From NCBI RefSeq assembly GCF_020080835.1, contig NC_058165.1, positions 4,439,771 to 4,503,770 of the forward strand: a stretch of 64,000 nucleotides of DNA, read 5' to 3'. Of the stretch, positions 1 through 27,096 are shown piece after piece; the stretch's first letter is position 1, and each line of letters begins with the position of its first letter. The notes under the pieces were generated by a model. That model did not search any database and had not been told where the DNA came from. It saw nothing but the letters and a program-made list of their open reading frames with translations. The stretch comes from Cotesia glomerata (lineage: Eukaryota > Arthropoda > Insecta > Hymenoptera > Braconidae). A program made the translations under genes and the position numbers.

Positions 1-14598
<14,598 letters not shown>

Positions 14599-14989
14599 TT
14601 TTGGACTTTCCTAATTATTCCTCAGTTTTAAAATAATAATATATTATTTGTTTTAAGTAAAATTAACACCAATTACTTAAGAATTCAATAACAACAATAA
14701 AACATTGAACTAAACAATATTAAGTATACAGTTGATTGATGTATTCCCTTTAATGTTGTGCTGACAACGGTATCCGGTTTACTGAGTTAAATCAGTCTGT
14801 GATAGCAATGATTATTTGAACTTGTATTGCGTCATGCTGTTGAATGCACATCACGCTTTACTATTTTATTATTCGCACTTGTAGCTTTGCCGTAAATTGT
14901 ACTTATGCAGTTGGATAATTTATAAACTATTTCGTCACTACTTGTTTGTAGTTTTATCACTCGTCGCCTCCACAATATTTTCTTCGATA
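14599..14989 (-). other. 5' UTR part of the start-codon exon of the SLC17-like gene
   Basis: Upstream of the ATG the minus strand runs to a good acceptor (TTTGTTTATTTTCAG ending at 14990) with no in-frame Met extending the protein. The 391-nt leader contains several short upstream ATGs. Inferred; the transcript start could also lie inside it. Confidence 0.5.
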
Positions 14990-15530
14990 CTGAAAATAAA
15001 CAAAAATAAAATTAGTCTATTTTTAAAATTTTAAGTTACTACTTATCTGCTAAGAGTTGCATAAGATTTAGTTTGCTTTACATCATAAATTACTAAATCT
15101 AAAATTCAACATTTTATTTATTATTTAAAGTAGATAAATTTTATAATTAATTGCAAAAGGAATTTGACATATATTTTTAAGTAGATCAAGAGTATATTTG
15201 CTCTTTATACAAGTTTAGATTTTTACTAATAAATAATAAGTGTAATAAAAAATCGAGCTAATAAAAAAATAAATAAAACAGAAGTAATAAATTTTATCAA
15301 TTTTACTTTTTTTTTTAGGATAATAATAAATTGTCATTCATTGATATCCAGCCACAACACATAAAATAAAAAGTATATATGTCAGTACGTTTGATTTGAT
15401 AAATTACAATATGCGATATATTTATTTATATTCGCAATAATAAATTGTTCTATTGCAATAAAATTTTTGATTGATTTTAAAATTGTGCGATTGGTTGAAA
15501 AAATAGTAATTTAAAAAAAAAATAAAAAAT

Positions 15531-15930
15531 AATAGTTTAAAAAAACTAAAAACACGCTTTTTATAGAAAACCAAACTAAAAAATAGAAAATAAATTTAAA
15601 TTAAGAATAGTGTTAAAAATTTCAATAAATATAAATTAATAATAGTGTAAATAAAAAAAATGTATTTTATTTTAAAAAAAGCGTGAGGTGCATGGTGTCA
15701 ATAGTTATAAATATTTTATTGACAGATATGAGTAGAGTGATTATCATTTTGATAATATCTTAAAAAGCACCCCACGCTTTTTTAAAATAAAATACATTTT
15801 TTTTATTTACACTATTATTAATTTATATTTATTGAAATTTTTAACACTATTCTTAATTTAAATTTATTTTTTATTTTTTAGTTTGGTTTTCTATAAAAAG
15901 CGTGTTTTTAGTTTTTTTAAACTATTATTT
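15531..15930. repeat. Large palindrome, ~160-bp arms around a 75-bp spacer
   Basis: 15531-15691 (..CACGCTTTTTATAGAAAACC.. to GCGTGAGGTGC) is the inverted copy of 15767-15930. The arms are nearly identical, so the transcript would form a long hairpin. It lies in the 5' UTR intron of the transporter. A partial third repeat of the arm end follows at 15931-16010. Confidence 0.85.
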
Positions 15931-16018
15931 ATTTTTTACTTTTTAGTTTGGTTTATTTATAAAAGCGTGATTTTTTAGTTTTTTTTTAAACTATTATTTG
16001 TTGATTATCAAAAATATT

Positions 16019-16265
16019 CAGGCGCGCAAATTACCCACGGAGAGTTACATACTGACATACTGACATACTGACATACAAGTGAAGCTAATAAAAAATAATT
16101 ATTTATAAATATTATAAATACGGGGAATCAGAGTTCGATTTCGGAGAGGGAGCCTGAGAAACGGCTACCAGAACCAAGGAAGGCCGCAGGCGCGCAGATT
16201 ACCCACGGAGAGTTACTGACATACTGACAAACAAACAAACTGACATACAAGTGAAGCTAATATAA
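16019..16265 (+). repeat. 18S rRNA-derived fragments fused to a tandem repeat tail
   Basis: Bases 16125-16206 match a conserved 5'-domain stretch of eukaryotic 18S rRNA (GAGGGAGCCTGAGAAACGGC, GCAGGCGCGC, TTACCCAC). A shorter piece ends the same way at 16019-16038. Each is followed by GGAGAGTTAC, (GACATACT)n and CAAGTGAAGCTAAT. Thus two head-to-tail copies of [18S piece + tail] exist. This is not a functional rRNA gene. A retroelement or SINE with an 18S-derived module, or an rDNA-targeted LINE relic, could explain it. Confidence 0.8.
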
Positions 16266-16785
16266 AGCGTGTAAAAATAGTGATTAAAAAAAATTTTTGT
16301 GATAATTGTTATTGTTATTATATTGTTACATTTAGTTGTGAATTATCCTCAATGTTTTTTACGGATTTATATTAATAATAATAATGTAACTGCTGATTAT
16401 TAAATTTAGTTGCGTAACTATCATTTTTACGGATAGGATATACATTATTAATAAATTTGGATAAAAGGAAAATATTATTTTTATGTTTCCGGTCTACCTG
16501 TAATTATTGAGTTTTAATATTGCGTTTTTTAATTTTATTATTTTATTATTGTAATTATTGATGGAATAATTATTTAATTGGTCAATTACATTTTTTAGAT
16601 TGATATTTATTTTTAAAAAACAGGCAAAATTAATTTAAAAAATATTAATTTAAAAAAAATAGTAATTTAACAAAAAAAAAATAGTAATTAAAAAATTCTG
16701 CTGAAATTGAGACATTTAATTGTTGTTATAAATTTTTTAACTAATAAATTATAGCAAATTTTATTTAAAAAAAAAAATTCTTCTA

Positions 16786-16977
16786 CACAGTAAAAAATTT
16801 TTCGTCAAATTTAACACAAAAATTTGTGTTGATGATTTTTTTTACACAATCTGTGTTGAATCAACACTTTATTGTGTTGAATCAACATACTAAAATGTTA
16901 AATTCCACACACTAAAATGTTAAATTCTATACAAACATTTTTACACTTTACATAATGACGAAAAATTTTTTACTGTG
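16786..16977. mobile_element. 192-bp TA-flanked MITE (CACAGTAAAAAATTTTTCGTCA-type ends)
   Basis: Ends CACAGTAAAAAATTTTTCGT and ACGAAAAATTTTTTACTGTG with TA on each side (16784-16785, 16978-16979); interior has TTGTGTTGA/TCAACACAA repeats. Confidence 0.85.
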
Positions 16978-17171
16978 TATAGAAGCTCTGAAAAATTATA
17001 AATGCAATTTTGTTTAAATAATTTTTTAGACCTAATAGTTAATTATTAAAAAAAAAATTAAAAAATTGTTTAGTCAAATAAGATGGCAAAAATGGGTCAA
17101 TTAAAACTTTTTTTTTTAATTTATTTTTAAAACTTCAATTTGAAATGAAAAATTTTTTAAATTGTATTTAA

Positions 17172-18071
17172 GGAGGTCCTTTCGCCGCCAATGTAAAATA
17201 AAAAATATTAGATTATGAGTAAATTTAATTTTTTTCTGATAGTTAAGGTCCTTATTTATCTTATAGTGAGGTTTAAATTATACTTTACCGGACAAATTTT
17301 TGAAGAAATAAAATTTTTAAATGTTAGTATTTGTTCAGAGTCTTACGAGAAAATCAGACGTTTGCAGTATTTCTCGAATTATACTATCAGTCATGGATTA
17401 GATGAAGTAAAAAAAATTAGATTTTCGAAATATTCAGGTTTCTTTTTTGCAATAAAATATATCAGTTACCGAGATATTTATTGAGAAATTAATATTTAAA
17501 AATCACAAAAAATTCTCAAGTTACCTACAATAAAATGGAGTCAAAAGATTTGGCAACGTTGCGTAGCGCGCGAGCTTCAGACCATTCAATAAATTCAAAC
17601 TAAACTTTAACGCGCTTATGTTTTTCATGCATACTTATTAGTTAATTTATTGTTAGCAAATTTTCATAATTCATAATTGAAAAATAAAACAATAATTAAA
17701 AAATACTAGCATTCCTGCCATGAGACATTAGAATGTTATGGTTTTGTGACTAAACATTTTTAATTAATTTATTTATTTACACTGACTGCAAAAAGTTAAA
17801 CACGGTTGAGGTTATATTGTGCAAATAAAAAATGTAAACAACCGAAATAAAGCGTTGCCAAATCACGGACAGGTTACTAACAGCTGATTTACAACAGTCA
17901 AATTAATTTTTGTATTTAGCTATTTTTTTTTTAATTTTCAAAATTTCAACGATTAATGCCTCATATACTATTTATTTTTTAATTTTAGGAATTTTTATGG
18001 GTTTTGTATTTTAATTTATTGAAAATTTACTACTACAGTTGTTATGACTCAACTGGAGCGAAAGGACTTCC
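17172..18071 (-). mobile_element. TTAA-flanked element C2, inverted relative to C1
   Basis: TTAA at 17168-17171 and 18072-18075. It is near-identical to C1 at 12620 but in opposite orientation 3.6 kb away in the same transcription unit, so the pre-mRNA could form an ~900-bp duplex. Confidence 0.9.
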
Positions 18072-18330
18072 TTAAATAAAATTTTTAAGTTTTTAATATA
18101 AAATGTCAATTTCAAATAAAAAAAAGGCCATTCGGCAGCCGAAATGGAAGTAGATTTCATGATGAATAATAAAAATACTACTAGGGTTGCATACGAAAAA
18201 AAAAATAAATTTCTGTTCGATTAAACAACAATGACTTCAAAAAGAATGCAAAAGTAAAATTTCATTAAATCTGTTTGAGAAAGCAGGTGATTTTTGGCCT
18301 AGACTGATAATGAGGTATATAAATTAAAGC

Positions 18331-19122
18331 TTATTTAATAAGCTTTCAGATGCCATTCATAGAATTTTGATAAGATATCGCGTTCAATTGTAATTGCATG
18401 AAAATACGGTAAAAGTGAAAATTTTTGCGATTTTTGAAAATTTTTGAATTGCTATTATTCCTAAACTATTTAATTTGGAGAAATAAATAAATACACAAAT
18501 TGAAGCTTATTAAGAGCATGTAATACAGTCTGTTGTCTGTTCAAAAAAATTAAACTATAGTTTATTTACTATAGTAAATGAAATTTTTTGTTGATAATTA
18601 GTTTTCTATTCAAACCTAGTTGCATTTTAATAATTCTGTCTTATAAGTAATCTAAACTAAAGTAAAGATTAACCAAAAAATTAAATCAATCTCAAAGATT
18701 ATATTGGTTGTAAGTTTATGAGAGTAATTTCTTTATAGTAAAGTTTATTTACTTGAATATATGATGGGCCCGGAGATAAGGCAGTTTTACGCGCGAACTC
18801 TGCCTATTTATTTATCATTTTGTTATTTTTTTTCAATGATTAAATTTTAAAATAGAAGAATCAATTTATGAAGGACTATTATTAACATACTCCTGCCAAG
18901 TTTAATGATTTTTTGTTCAAAAATTACTTGGTCAAAAAGCGTCTCAGTATTTTGTCCAAAATTTGAATATTCTCTGTCCTACATGTTCTTAAATAAGCTT
19001 TCAAATGCAATTTACAGAAATCCGATAGGATGTCGCGTTCCATTGTTATTGCACGGAAATAAGGTAAAAGTGAAAATTTTTTGCGATTTTTGAAAATTTT
19101 TAAATTGCTCTCATTTCTAAAC
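18331..19122 (+). repeat. Direct repeat pair of ~145 bp
   Basis: Segments 18331-18480 and 18983-19122 share AATAAGCTTTCA.ATGC, a TATCGCGTTC.ATTGT-like block, GTAAAAGTGAAAATTTTT and GCGATTTTTGAAAATTTTT. Between them is AT-rich sequence without a gene. Family not recognised. Confidence 0.6.
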
Positions 19123-19262
19123 TAATCGACAGATTTAGCTCATCTTAGAACTTAACCTTGGAAATCGTCCTAATAATAAGTATGTTACGTTTTATTGAGT
19201 TCCGTATAGAATTACGGAAGTTAGAGAAGAGACAATGCCGATTATATCGTATATATATATTA

Positions 19263-20152
19263 GGGTGGCCCAAAAAAACCAACTATTTTTTTTTTTGAGT
19301 CTCGAGTGAAAAAATGTTAGTTTTTGATGTTTTAAGAGCCCTCTCCAAAAGACAGTTCAAAAAAAAATTTTTAAGAGGTCACTCCAAATTTTTTAAAATT
19401 TCAAAAATCGTCAAAAATCGAACTTTTTTTTTTTTTTTTACGGTATAATTTTATAAACTAAAAAAAATAATTTTCTTAAAATTTCAGTTCAAAATTAAAA
19501 TTTTAAAAGGTTGCTCATAATTTTTTTCAATTTATTAGTGCATTAGTTTAGATTTTTCCGAGCGACCTTTTACTATTCAAATTAAAATTCCATGCATTTT
19601 TTTTTTTTTATTTAGTACCATAATTGATAAAAATACATCACGAGATGAACTAAAAATCAAGCACAACATAGAAAATATAATTTTTTTTTAATTTAATAAT
19701 TTTATTTAATCAACTGCCAGGCGTGGGTTCGAATCCCAAGCTGGTCTTAGAAACCAGCTTGGTTGAGATTTGACCTTGCCGCGTAGGTTAAGATTTTTAC
19801 AAACCAAAAAGACCCCAACGTACTACTCCCAACAGTTAAAGTCAGCGATATGACTAATTAAAGAAAAAAAAAAAAAATTATGAGCGACCTTTCAAAATTT
19901 AAATTTTGAACTGAAATTTTCAGAAACTTATTTTTTTTTGGTCTATAAAATTATACCGTAACAAGAAAAAAAAAATTAAAAAAAAAAAAATTCGATTTTT
20001 GACGATTTTTGAAATTTTAAAAAATTTGGAGTGACCTCTTAAAAAATTTTTTTTTGAGCTGTCCTTTGGTGAGGGCTCTTAAAACATCAAAAACTAACAT
20101 TTTTTCACTCGAGACTAAGAAAAAAAAAATAGTCGGTTTTTTTGGGCCACCC
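19263..20152. mobile_element. GGGTGGC long-TIR element F2 with tRNA-like core
   Basis: Inverted ends GGGTGGCCCAAAAAAACC with flanking TA. Arms of roughly 430 bp surround a core (about 19710-19860) with a pol III B-box-like GGGTTCGAATCCC, the hairpin CCAAGCTGGT..ACCAGCTTGG and CTTGCCGCGTAGGTTAAG. The core is also present in F3 (53968). Confidence 0.8.
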
Positions 20153-20324
20153 TAATATGTATTTATATATATATATATTTTATTAAATTTTTATACTTAA
20201 ATATTGAATGAGTATAATGTCAATATTAAAAGTAAAAAATAGTAACAACTATCAGTTGAATTTAATATTAAATAATTATTATCACGTTAAATTATTTTTA
20301 TCAGAGACATCACCTAGAAGAGTG

Positions 20325-20425
20325 ATTTGAACGAAACAGTTGCGCGCGCATCACCGCCAGTCGCTCGGAGCTGCGCGGACTGCGTCGGTAACTCACTCAG
20401 CTGTTAGCATTCGCTTGTAAAAGTT
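20325..20425. promoter_or_regulatory. GC-rich island, possible promoter or UTR exon
   Basis: About 100 bp with several CpGs (GCGCGCGCATCACCGCC, GGAGCTGCGCGGACTGCGTC) in very AT-rich surroundings. A donor-like GTCG|GTAACT sits at about 20386 on the plus strand. No coding frame or family is recognised; an alternative first exon is possible on either strand. Confidence 0.25.
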
Positions 20426-21219
20426 TATTAATTATTTTGGACTAATAATTAATTGATTTTTATAAAAATGGTTGGTTCGTATGAACCAATAATGGGAACT
20501 TGCCAAAAAATATTTCAGGCAATCATCTTTATTAACTATAATATAAATAGCGATTAAAGTATGACCTAGCATCGATTTGCACACCTTTTTGCTAATAACT
20601 AATTTGCTGTTACTCATGCAGTTTGGCAAATAGCACCATTGAATTCCTCACATTTTTTTACATAAAAATCAATTAAGTTTGTCCGGTTTAGAATTTTGTT
20701 GCCAAACACTTCGTAGTAGGGACAGTAGACTATATAAATTTTTGAACTATATGCATTTTCTGAATCCGCTTGACGAGCTGAGTCAAAATATAGCAAAATT
20801 TTTCAAAAGTTCCGTCATGAGGACCAATGCAATAGTTAAATTTCTATGAAATCTACTAAAAACATACTGATAAATTTTCCTGATTTTTTTTAAGAGTCAC
20901 TCACTCCAAAAATTTTCTACCTGGGTCGATAATGGGATAACGATTATATCTATATTTTGTTTTTAATATTTAAAATTCCATATTTAGTATTGTAACCTTC
21001 AAGACAAAAGCTTATAAATTCTTCCATGATCTTGAGCTCAAGGAGAGCCTAATACCTGGTACCATTGAGGAAATTTCAAGTTGTTAAATTTGATATAACT
21101 TGCAGTGCATTAAATCTAACTTAGTCTGGCAGTTATATTATATTTTTAAATTCCTTGTTACTCTTATTTCATTTCACTTTGACTGATTGTAATTAGTTGA
21201 TTGTTTCTTCTAATTTAAA

Positions 21220-21916
21220 TATTGTTAATAATAACAAATATTTAATTTATTAAATTTTAATAAATATTTTTTAACATTCAATAAATATTTATTTGGGAGG
21301 AAAGTACATTTATTATCAGTTAATAAGTATTTATTAATAGTTAACAAATATTTATTAATAGTTAATAAATATTTTGTTGAGTGAATTTGTTTCGCTTGCA
21401 ATGTCATATGATATCAAGATTGCTTATAAACAAAAATCATCTTTATAAATTATTTGCATTAATTATATTACATTATAATAACGTTTATTGTGAAATACCA
21501 AATTCTATCACAGCTCATCATTATCTTTTATATTTTTAAATATTAAAAACGTTAATTTATTCAGTGAATTTAATTATTATCATGTATTCCAGCTATAGAG
21601 TTATAAAAAGTGTCAAAAGAAAATTGCTATTTTTGCTTTTTATTTTAAATAAATATTTGTTAACAGTTAACAAATATTCATTAACCATTAATAAATATTT
21701 ACTAACAGTTAATAAATTATACTTAATAAATTACTTATTAACTGTTAATAAATATTTGTTAACTGTTAACAAATATTTATTAACATTTAATAAATCGTAT
21801 TTAATAAATAATTTATTAATTGTTAATAAATATTTATTAAATCCTATGATGTTAAAAAACTCATTTATGAATAGTTAATAAAGCTTATTAAATATAAACA
21901 AATCCTTCTATCAGTG
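21220..21916. mobile_element. MITE D2, inverted relative to D1, one terminus lost
   Basis: Shares the D1 interior in reverse order (AATTTGTTTCGCTTGCAATG, CATGTATTCCAGCTATAGAG, AAAGTGTCAAAAGAAAATTG) and keeps one end, AAATCCTTCTATCAGTG, at 21916. The other terminus is not found. Long runs of TTAACAGTTAATAAATATTT variants lie between 21640 and 21850. Confidence 0.75.
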
Positions 21917-24597
21917 AATTCTTCAATAAATAAATAAACTATTTCACAAAAATTGAAAACTACTTTTTATAATAAGTTAAATAGTTATTAGAGAAAATTA
22001 ATCTTGAAATTCTGATAAAAAATATCATCTCGATGCAGATATCTATTAAAAAAAAATAAAATAAAGCTAAGTAACTTTAACTGTAATAAATAATTCTTAA
22101 AAAAATCTCAGTTGAAATAAAAAAATAATGTGTACTTAGTATTGTTAAAAAGAAAATAAAATTATTTTTCAAATGCATATTTACTCATTGTACATGTTGA
22201 TACGTTCAATTAATATACACAATATTTATCATTTAGCCAGGTACACTTGTAAGTTGATACGCTATAACACATTCGCAGCGTTCTTTGACATTGTTTCAAT
22301 TATCACAATTTTTTTCGCCAACGATTCAAGTTACTCTTAATAAAAAAAAAAGACCATATATTTTATCTGCTCACATTTCTTGGTCATCATATTAATAATT
22401 ACCGAGCATGTTAAGTTATTAAAAGTTAGAAGCAAGGAAAAATAATATGAGTTTAAAAATTAATCTTTTACACTCGTTTTGTTAACATCTAGTAGTTTAT
22501 CATACTTAAAGACAATAAAAAAAATTATAGATTATTTTATTTAAAAATTTTGTACTAAATTTTATTAATTTACAGGGTTTTGAAAAATTCATGCAGAAAT
22601 TTCAATTACTATCAATTTTTTGCTTACTAATTTATCTGTTTTTTAATTAGAACTGAAAATTTACATAATTTTCTAATTAGCTTGAAATGAAATATAAATT
22701 TTTTATAATCTTATATAACTTGCTAATCTATAAAATAAAGAAAGATATTATATTGATAAAGAACACGTTTTAATTAATTTATCTAACTTTTATAATTAGA
22801 TAAATTTTATTATACTAATGAACTCAAATTGTAAAGATATCATTTTAAAAATTTTCATTTATTTGATAATATTTTTAATCAGATAAAACTTTATTCTAAT
22901 AATTTATCAAAATTAAATTTATTACCTATGATTACACTTATATTTATTTTTGTAATATTTATTTATTTTTTATTTTTTTTTTTTTTTTATTTTATTCAAA
23001 ATTAAATATTATTGTGACAATTTTGATATTTTAATTAATTAATTTTTTAAAATTGTTAAATAAATTTAATCTTTATAGTTTTAAAAAAATTATAAAAAAT
23101 TATAAAGAAATAAATTTTCTTTTTTAATTTTTAAGTGCATGATTATTTTTACAATAATTTATTTTTATTTTTATTTATTTAAATTGTCAGACAGTTACAT
23201 TGTGACACTAATAATTTAACAATTTCTACAAAAAAAAATGTAATTCTTGAATGAAAATTAATTTAGCAGATATTTGATAATTTTTAAGAAACAAATTATG
23301 GCAAAAAAAAAGAGAAAAAAAATTGACATGTAGAAATTTCAAAAAATAAAAAATGCAATTTTTTTGAAATAATTTTTTAGAACAAATTTGTTTGTTTAAT
23401 AAAATTAAAAAATGCCAAAACGACTGCTAAACTTTAATGTCATAATTTTAAATAATTTTCAAAATTTTTAAAGCAAATAAATTAACAATAAAAAAGTAAA
23501 TATTAAAAAAAGACAAATATCTATAAATTTTTTAATTTTCTACTTTTGACATTTAAGAAATTTTTTTTTTACAATTTATTTGTTAAAAAAATTAGCAGAT
23601 ATCCGTTACATACCTTCGGTATAATTTATTTTATTATTTTATTAGCTTATTTACAATAAAAAAAAAAGTTAAATTTCTATTCCTTTAAAAATCACATAAT
23701 TTATATTAAAGTTAACAGTCACTTAAAAATTTTTCAATTTTTCTTTTTTAAATAAATTTATTTTGAAAAATTATTTTAAAAAATTAAATTTTTTATTTTT
23801 TTAAATTTCTACATGTTAATTTTTTTGTCATAATTTATTTGTTAAAAAAATTATTAACGACATTAACGTTAGCAGTCGCTTCACAATTTTTTAATTTTAT
23901 TTAACAGAAAATTTACTGCCAAAAAATTAATATAAAAAAATTGCATTTTTAATTTTTTAAAATTTCTACAATTTTTTTTCTAATTAAATTATTTCTTAAC
24001 AAATTTATTAAATATCTGCAAAATTAATTTTCATAAATTATTAAATGTCTGCTAAATTAATTTTCATACAATTTATTTAATTACTCTCAATTATTTTCTA
24101 TTAACATAAACATATATATTTAATGTTCAAAATAATTGCATAAAATGCAACAGCCGCTAATAAAATATATAGTATATGTTAGGAATATTTTTCATTAGAA
24201 ATAACCTAGAAAAAAAAAATCTAAAATTATATTACTCTAAAATACAGCGACAATAAAATTAATTTTTCAAAATTAATTATTTACTTATTAAAGTATAATT
24301 TTATTTAATCATTTGAAATAATAAAAAGAATTTTATAATTAATTTTAAATAGCTTATTTGCAATAACAAAAATATCAGACGCATGCTGTCTTCTTAGAAA
24401 ATTAAAATTCTCATTGATAAAATTTAAATTACTTAATATGAATTAAAAAGGTAGCAATAATAATAATAATTTAGAAAATTTTTTGAGTTCTTGTAATAAT
24501 AAAAAAATTTTTTTAGTCTGACATAAATTGCAACGTGTAATTTTTAGCGCGTCACTAGCATTAGATATATTATAGAAAAAATAATTTTAACTTTAGT
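21917..24597. other. AT-rich spacer/intron without recognisable gene
   Basis: Low-complexity A/T sequence with diverged blocks of an AT-rich repeat (AATTTTTAAATGTCTGCTAA-like phrases around 23250-24080). No coding frame, RNA or complete element was recognised. Confidence 0.5.
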
Positions 24598-24603
24598 ACT
24601 TAC

Positions 24604-24840
24604 GGTTTACAGTATGTACGTGTGCTGTACTCAGCAACTACTTACTACACTAGTCACTACCCGATGCAAAGATAAAATACTTAAACCGAGAAATGCTTTT
24701 GGTCACGTCTCACGTCACACTCACGCTTTACAATCACAATTCTACGATGAGAATCGAAGAAACTCACACTTGTCACTTCGGCTTTTTTCGGGCGCATATG
24801 TTAGAGCCCCGCCAAGTTACCCTGAAAAAAATGGCCGCTA
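24604..24840 (-). other. Candidate non-coding first exon and promoter of the SLC17-like gene
   Basis: A patch of clearly higher GC than its surroundings, ending on the minus strand in a consensus donor (AAACC|GTAAGT, donor at 24603-24598). It would splice over about 9.6 kb to the acceptor at 14990. No TATA box was recognised. The open plus-strand frame here has no recognisable motif and was not called. The link to the transporter rests only on strand and the donor. Confidence 0.35.
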
Positions 24841-24969
24841 GGGGGTGATTTCTGTTCAACTTGTTCAATTGCTGTAGTTATTAAAGGATACTACACTATA
24901 TATTAATAATAATGATAATATTTGCAAGATTAATTCGTATTTAATAATATTATTCACTTATTTATTACA

Positions 24970-25149
24970 CTAGAATTTAATTTGCGCGCGCAAGCGCGCG
25001 CCTCATATTTATTGTCATGATATATTTATGTGTCGTTTATGTATATTATATTCGTTTTCAACCAATCAGAATGAGAATAAATATTTTCAACCAATCACAT
25101 TACGAATAAATTGGTTTCACATACATTTCATCTCAATTTTATTATGGGA
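24970..25149 (-). mobile_element. 180-bp Helitron B2
   Basis: Minus-strand CTAG at 24973-24970 preceded by the GCGCGCGCAAGCGCGCGC stem-loop. The 5' TCCCATAATAAAATTGAG is at 25149, with A beside it on that strand. Same length as B1. Confidence 0.85.
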
Positions 25150-25223
25150 TTAATTAATTTTCAACCAATCACATTACGAATAAATTGGTTTCACATACAT
25201 TTCATCTCAATTTTATTATGGGA
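25150..25223 (-). repeat. Extra tandem copy of the Helitron B 5' end
   Basis: About 70 bp (TTTTCAACCAATCACATTAC.. to TTTTATTATGGGA) repeats the last part of Helitron B2, separated by TTAATTAA. A second 5' terminus without its own 3' end. Confidence 0.8.
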
Positions 25224-25788
25224 TTAATTAGTTAGCGTCTCATCCACAGATTCGGTAGAATCTGGCGCCAAGTTCCGTTCAAATCTGCTGTAAACGGAGC
25301 GCCAGACTACCGACTGTGTTTACTGTAAGCAGAACGGTATTTTGAGGTTGCAAAATTTTATTTAATTCTACGGTACTTTTTTTTCCTAAATTTTATATTA
25401 TAACAGTAATTCATACTTTATTTGACTGTTATAAATTAATTATATTCACTTATAACAATTAATCTACTTGAAATTATTAAATTTAATCAGCACAAACTAT
25501 AGCAACGCAAAAATTTAGATCCTGACTTTTTTTTCGATGGGCAAAGTGATCTGCCACAGACTAAATAATTCGAGAATGCATAGTAATCCTTCATTAGATG
25601 GGAAACTACAGTTAAAAAAAGATATTTCACAGCTTGCATCTACACCCGCCAGGGTGCGCTGGAATTATTTTTACACAAACTGTAGTTTCAAGGGGATAGT
25701 TTGCTATAAAAAATGCAACCAACGCGAGATTTAATTAAGTTGGTACTAATTGTAAATTTTTATTATAATTACAAAAAATACTAAAATC

Positions 25789-26266
25789 CGAACAAAAACA
25801 GTTTCACTGTAAAAAAAATCGCGCCAAGTCCACGTTCATAAGACTATTAAGAAAAAAAAATTTGTTTTTTTCTTTACAAAAATATATAAAATTAAAAAAT
25901 TAAAAAATCCAAGTAACCGATATGATTGTTTATGATTTTCGGAAATTAAAAAAAATTTTGTTATAAATTTAAAAATTAAGAAAAAAATTTTGGAAGTACT
26001 TGGTGTGCGTCATTGTGTATTTAAATTTTTTTAAATTTTGCAACCGCGCACACTAAATACGTTCCAAACTTTTTTTTTAATTTTTAAATTTGTAACAAAA
26101 TTTTTTTTAATTTCCGAAAATCATAAACAATCATATCGGTTACTTGGATTTTTTAATTTTTTTATTTTATATATTTTTGTAAAGAAAAAAACAAATTTTT
26201 TTTTCTTAATAGTCTTATGAACGTGGACTTGGCGCGATTTTTTTACAGTGAAACTGTTTTTGTTCG
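25789..26266. repeat. Foldback element J1, ~220-bp arms
   Basis: Almost perfect palindrome starting CGAACAAAAACAGTTTCACT, with GCGCCAAGTCCACGTTCATA in each arm. The centre lies at about 26028. Relatives: part at 26312-26345 and 27097-27296 (CAGTTTCACTGTAAACCG.., GTGTACTTGGTGTG). Confidence 0.8.
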
Positions 26267-26493
26267 AATTTATAATTAGGCAGGTCACAATCGATAATAT
26301 AATATTCGGAGACACGATAGTGCTCGCGCCAAGTACACGTCCAATATATGGCGTGAGACAACGTGTCTCTATTCTCTCATCATATGTCAACATAACCTCC
26401 TCACATATTTAGCTCTATATTTTTTTATTATTGCTAAGACATCATTGTTAATAAGTTTCTTTTTACCAATTATGCATATCCTAATATTGCATA

Positions 26494-26631
26494 TCCTAAT
26501 ATAAAATTGAGATGAAATGTATGTGGCATCAAACTATTCGTAACGTGATTGGTCGAATATATCATAAGCATGAAAATATATGCAAATGCTACAGTCAGGC
26601 GCGCGCTTGCGCGCGCAAATTCAAATTCTAG
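26494..26631 (+). mobile_element. 138-bp Helitron B3
   Basis: Starts TCCTAATATAAAATTGAG and ends with GGCGCGCGCTTGCGCGCGC, AAATTCAAATT and CTAG (26628-26631) before T. Internally shorter than B1/B2. The 5' border has a direct repeat CATATCCTAATAT. Confidence 0.8.
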
Positions 26632-27096
26632 TATTACAAAAAATTATTGGATCTTAACAATTATTTAATATATCGCCAGTTTGAAAATTTTTGCTTGCGC
26701 CTGTTTTCGATTCTACGAGAGATTTTACAAATTTAGGGCGAATTTTCTTATTTCCAAGTTGGCACCACTTAACCCTGTTATTCTACCATATAGTTAATAT
26801 ACTAAGTACTGAACTTAGCGCCGATATAAGTAGTTGGTCTTTAGTTTAACATTTCAATATATGACAGTAGGTGGAGCCACAAAATCATTACCGCTATATT
26901 TTAGATGTCACATTGGTTAGTCACGCGCGTCATTTAAAGTATTGTAGTAATTTTGTTTGTAATTAAATTATTACAAAAATTCATGCATAAAGAATCAGCT
27001 GAATTACTTGAGAAGTACATATTTGGAATTTTAAAATATTTATAAAATATTTGATTATGTCACTTAATATACTCTTTACAAAAAAAAGATATATCC

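Noticed and set aside
24614..24841. 75-codon plus-strand frame in the GC-richer island
   Set aside because: No recognisable motif; the minus-strand donor makes a 5' UTR exon more likely.
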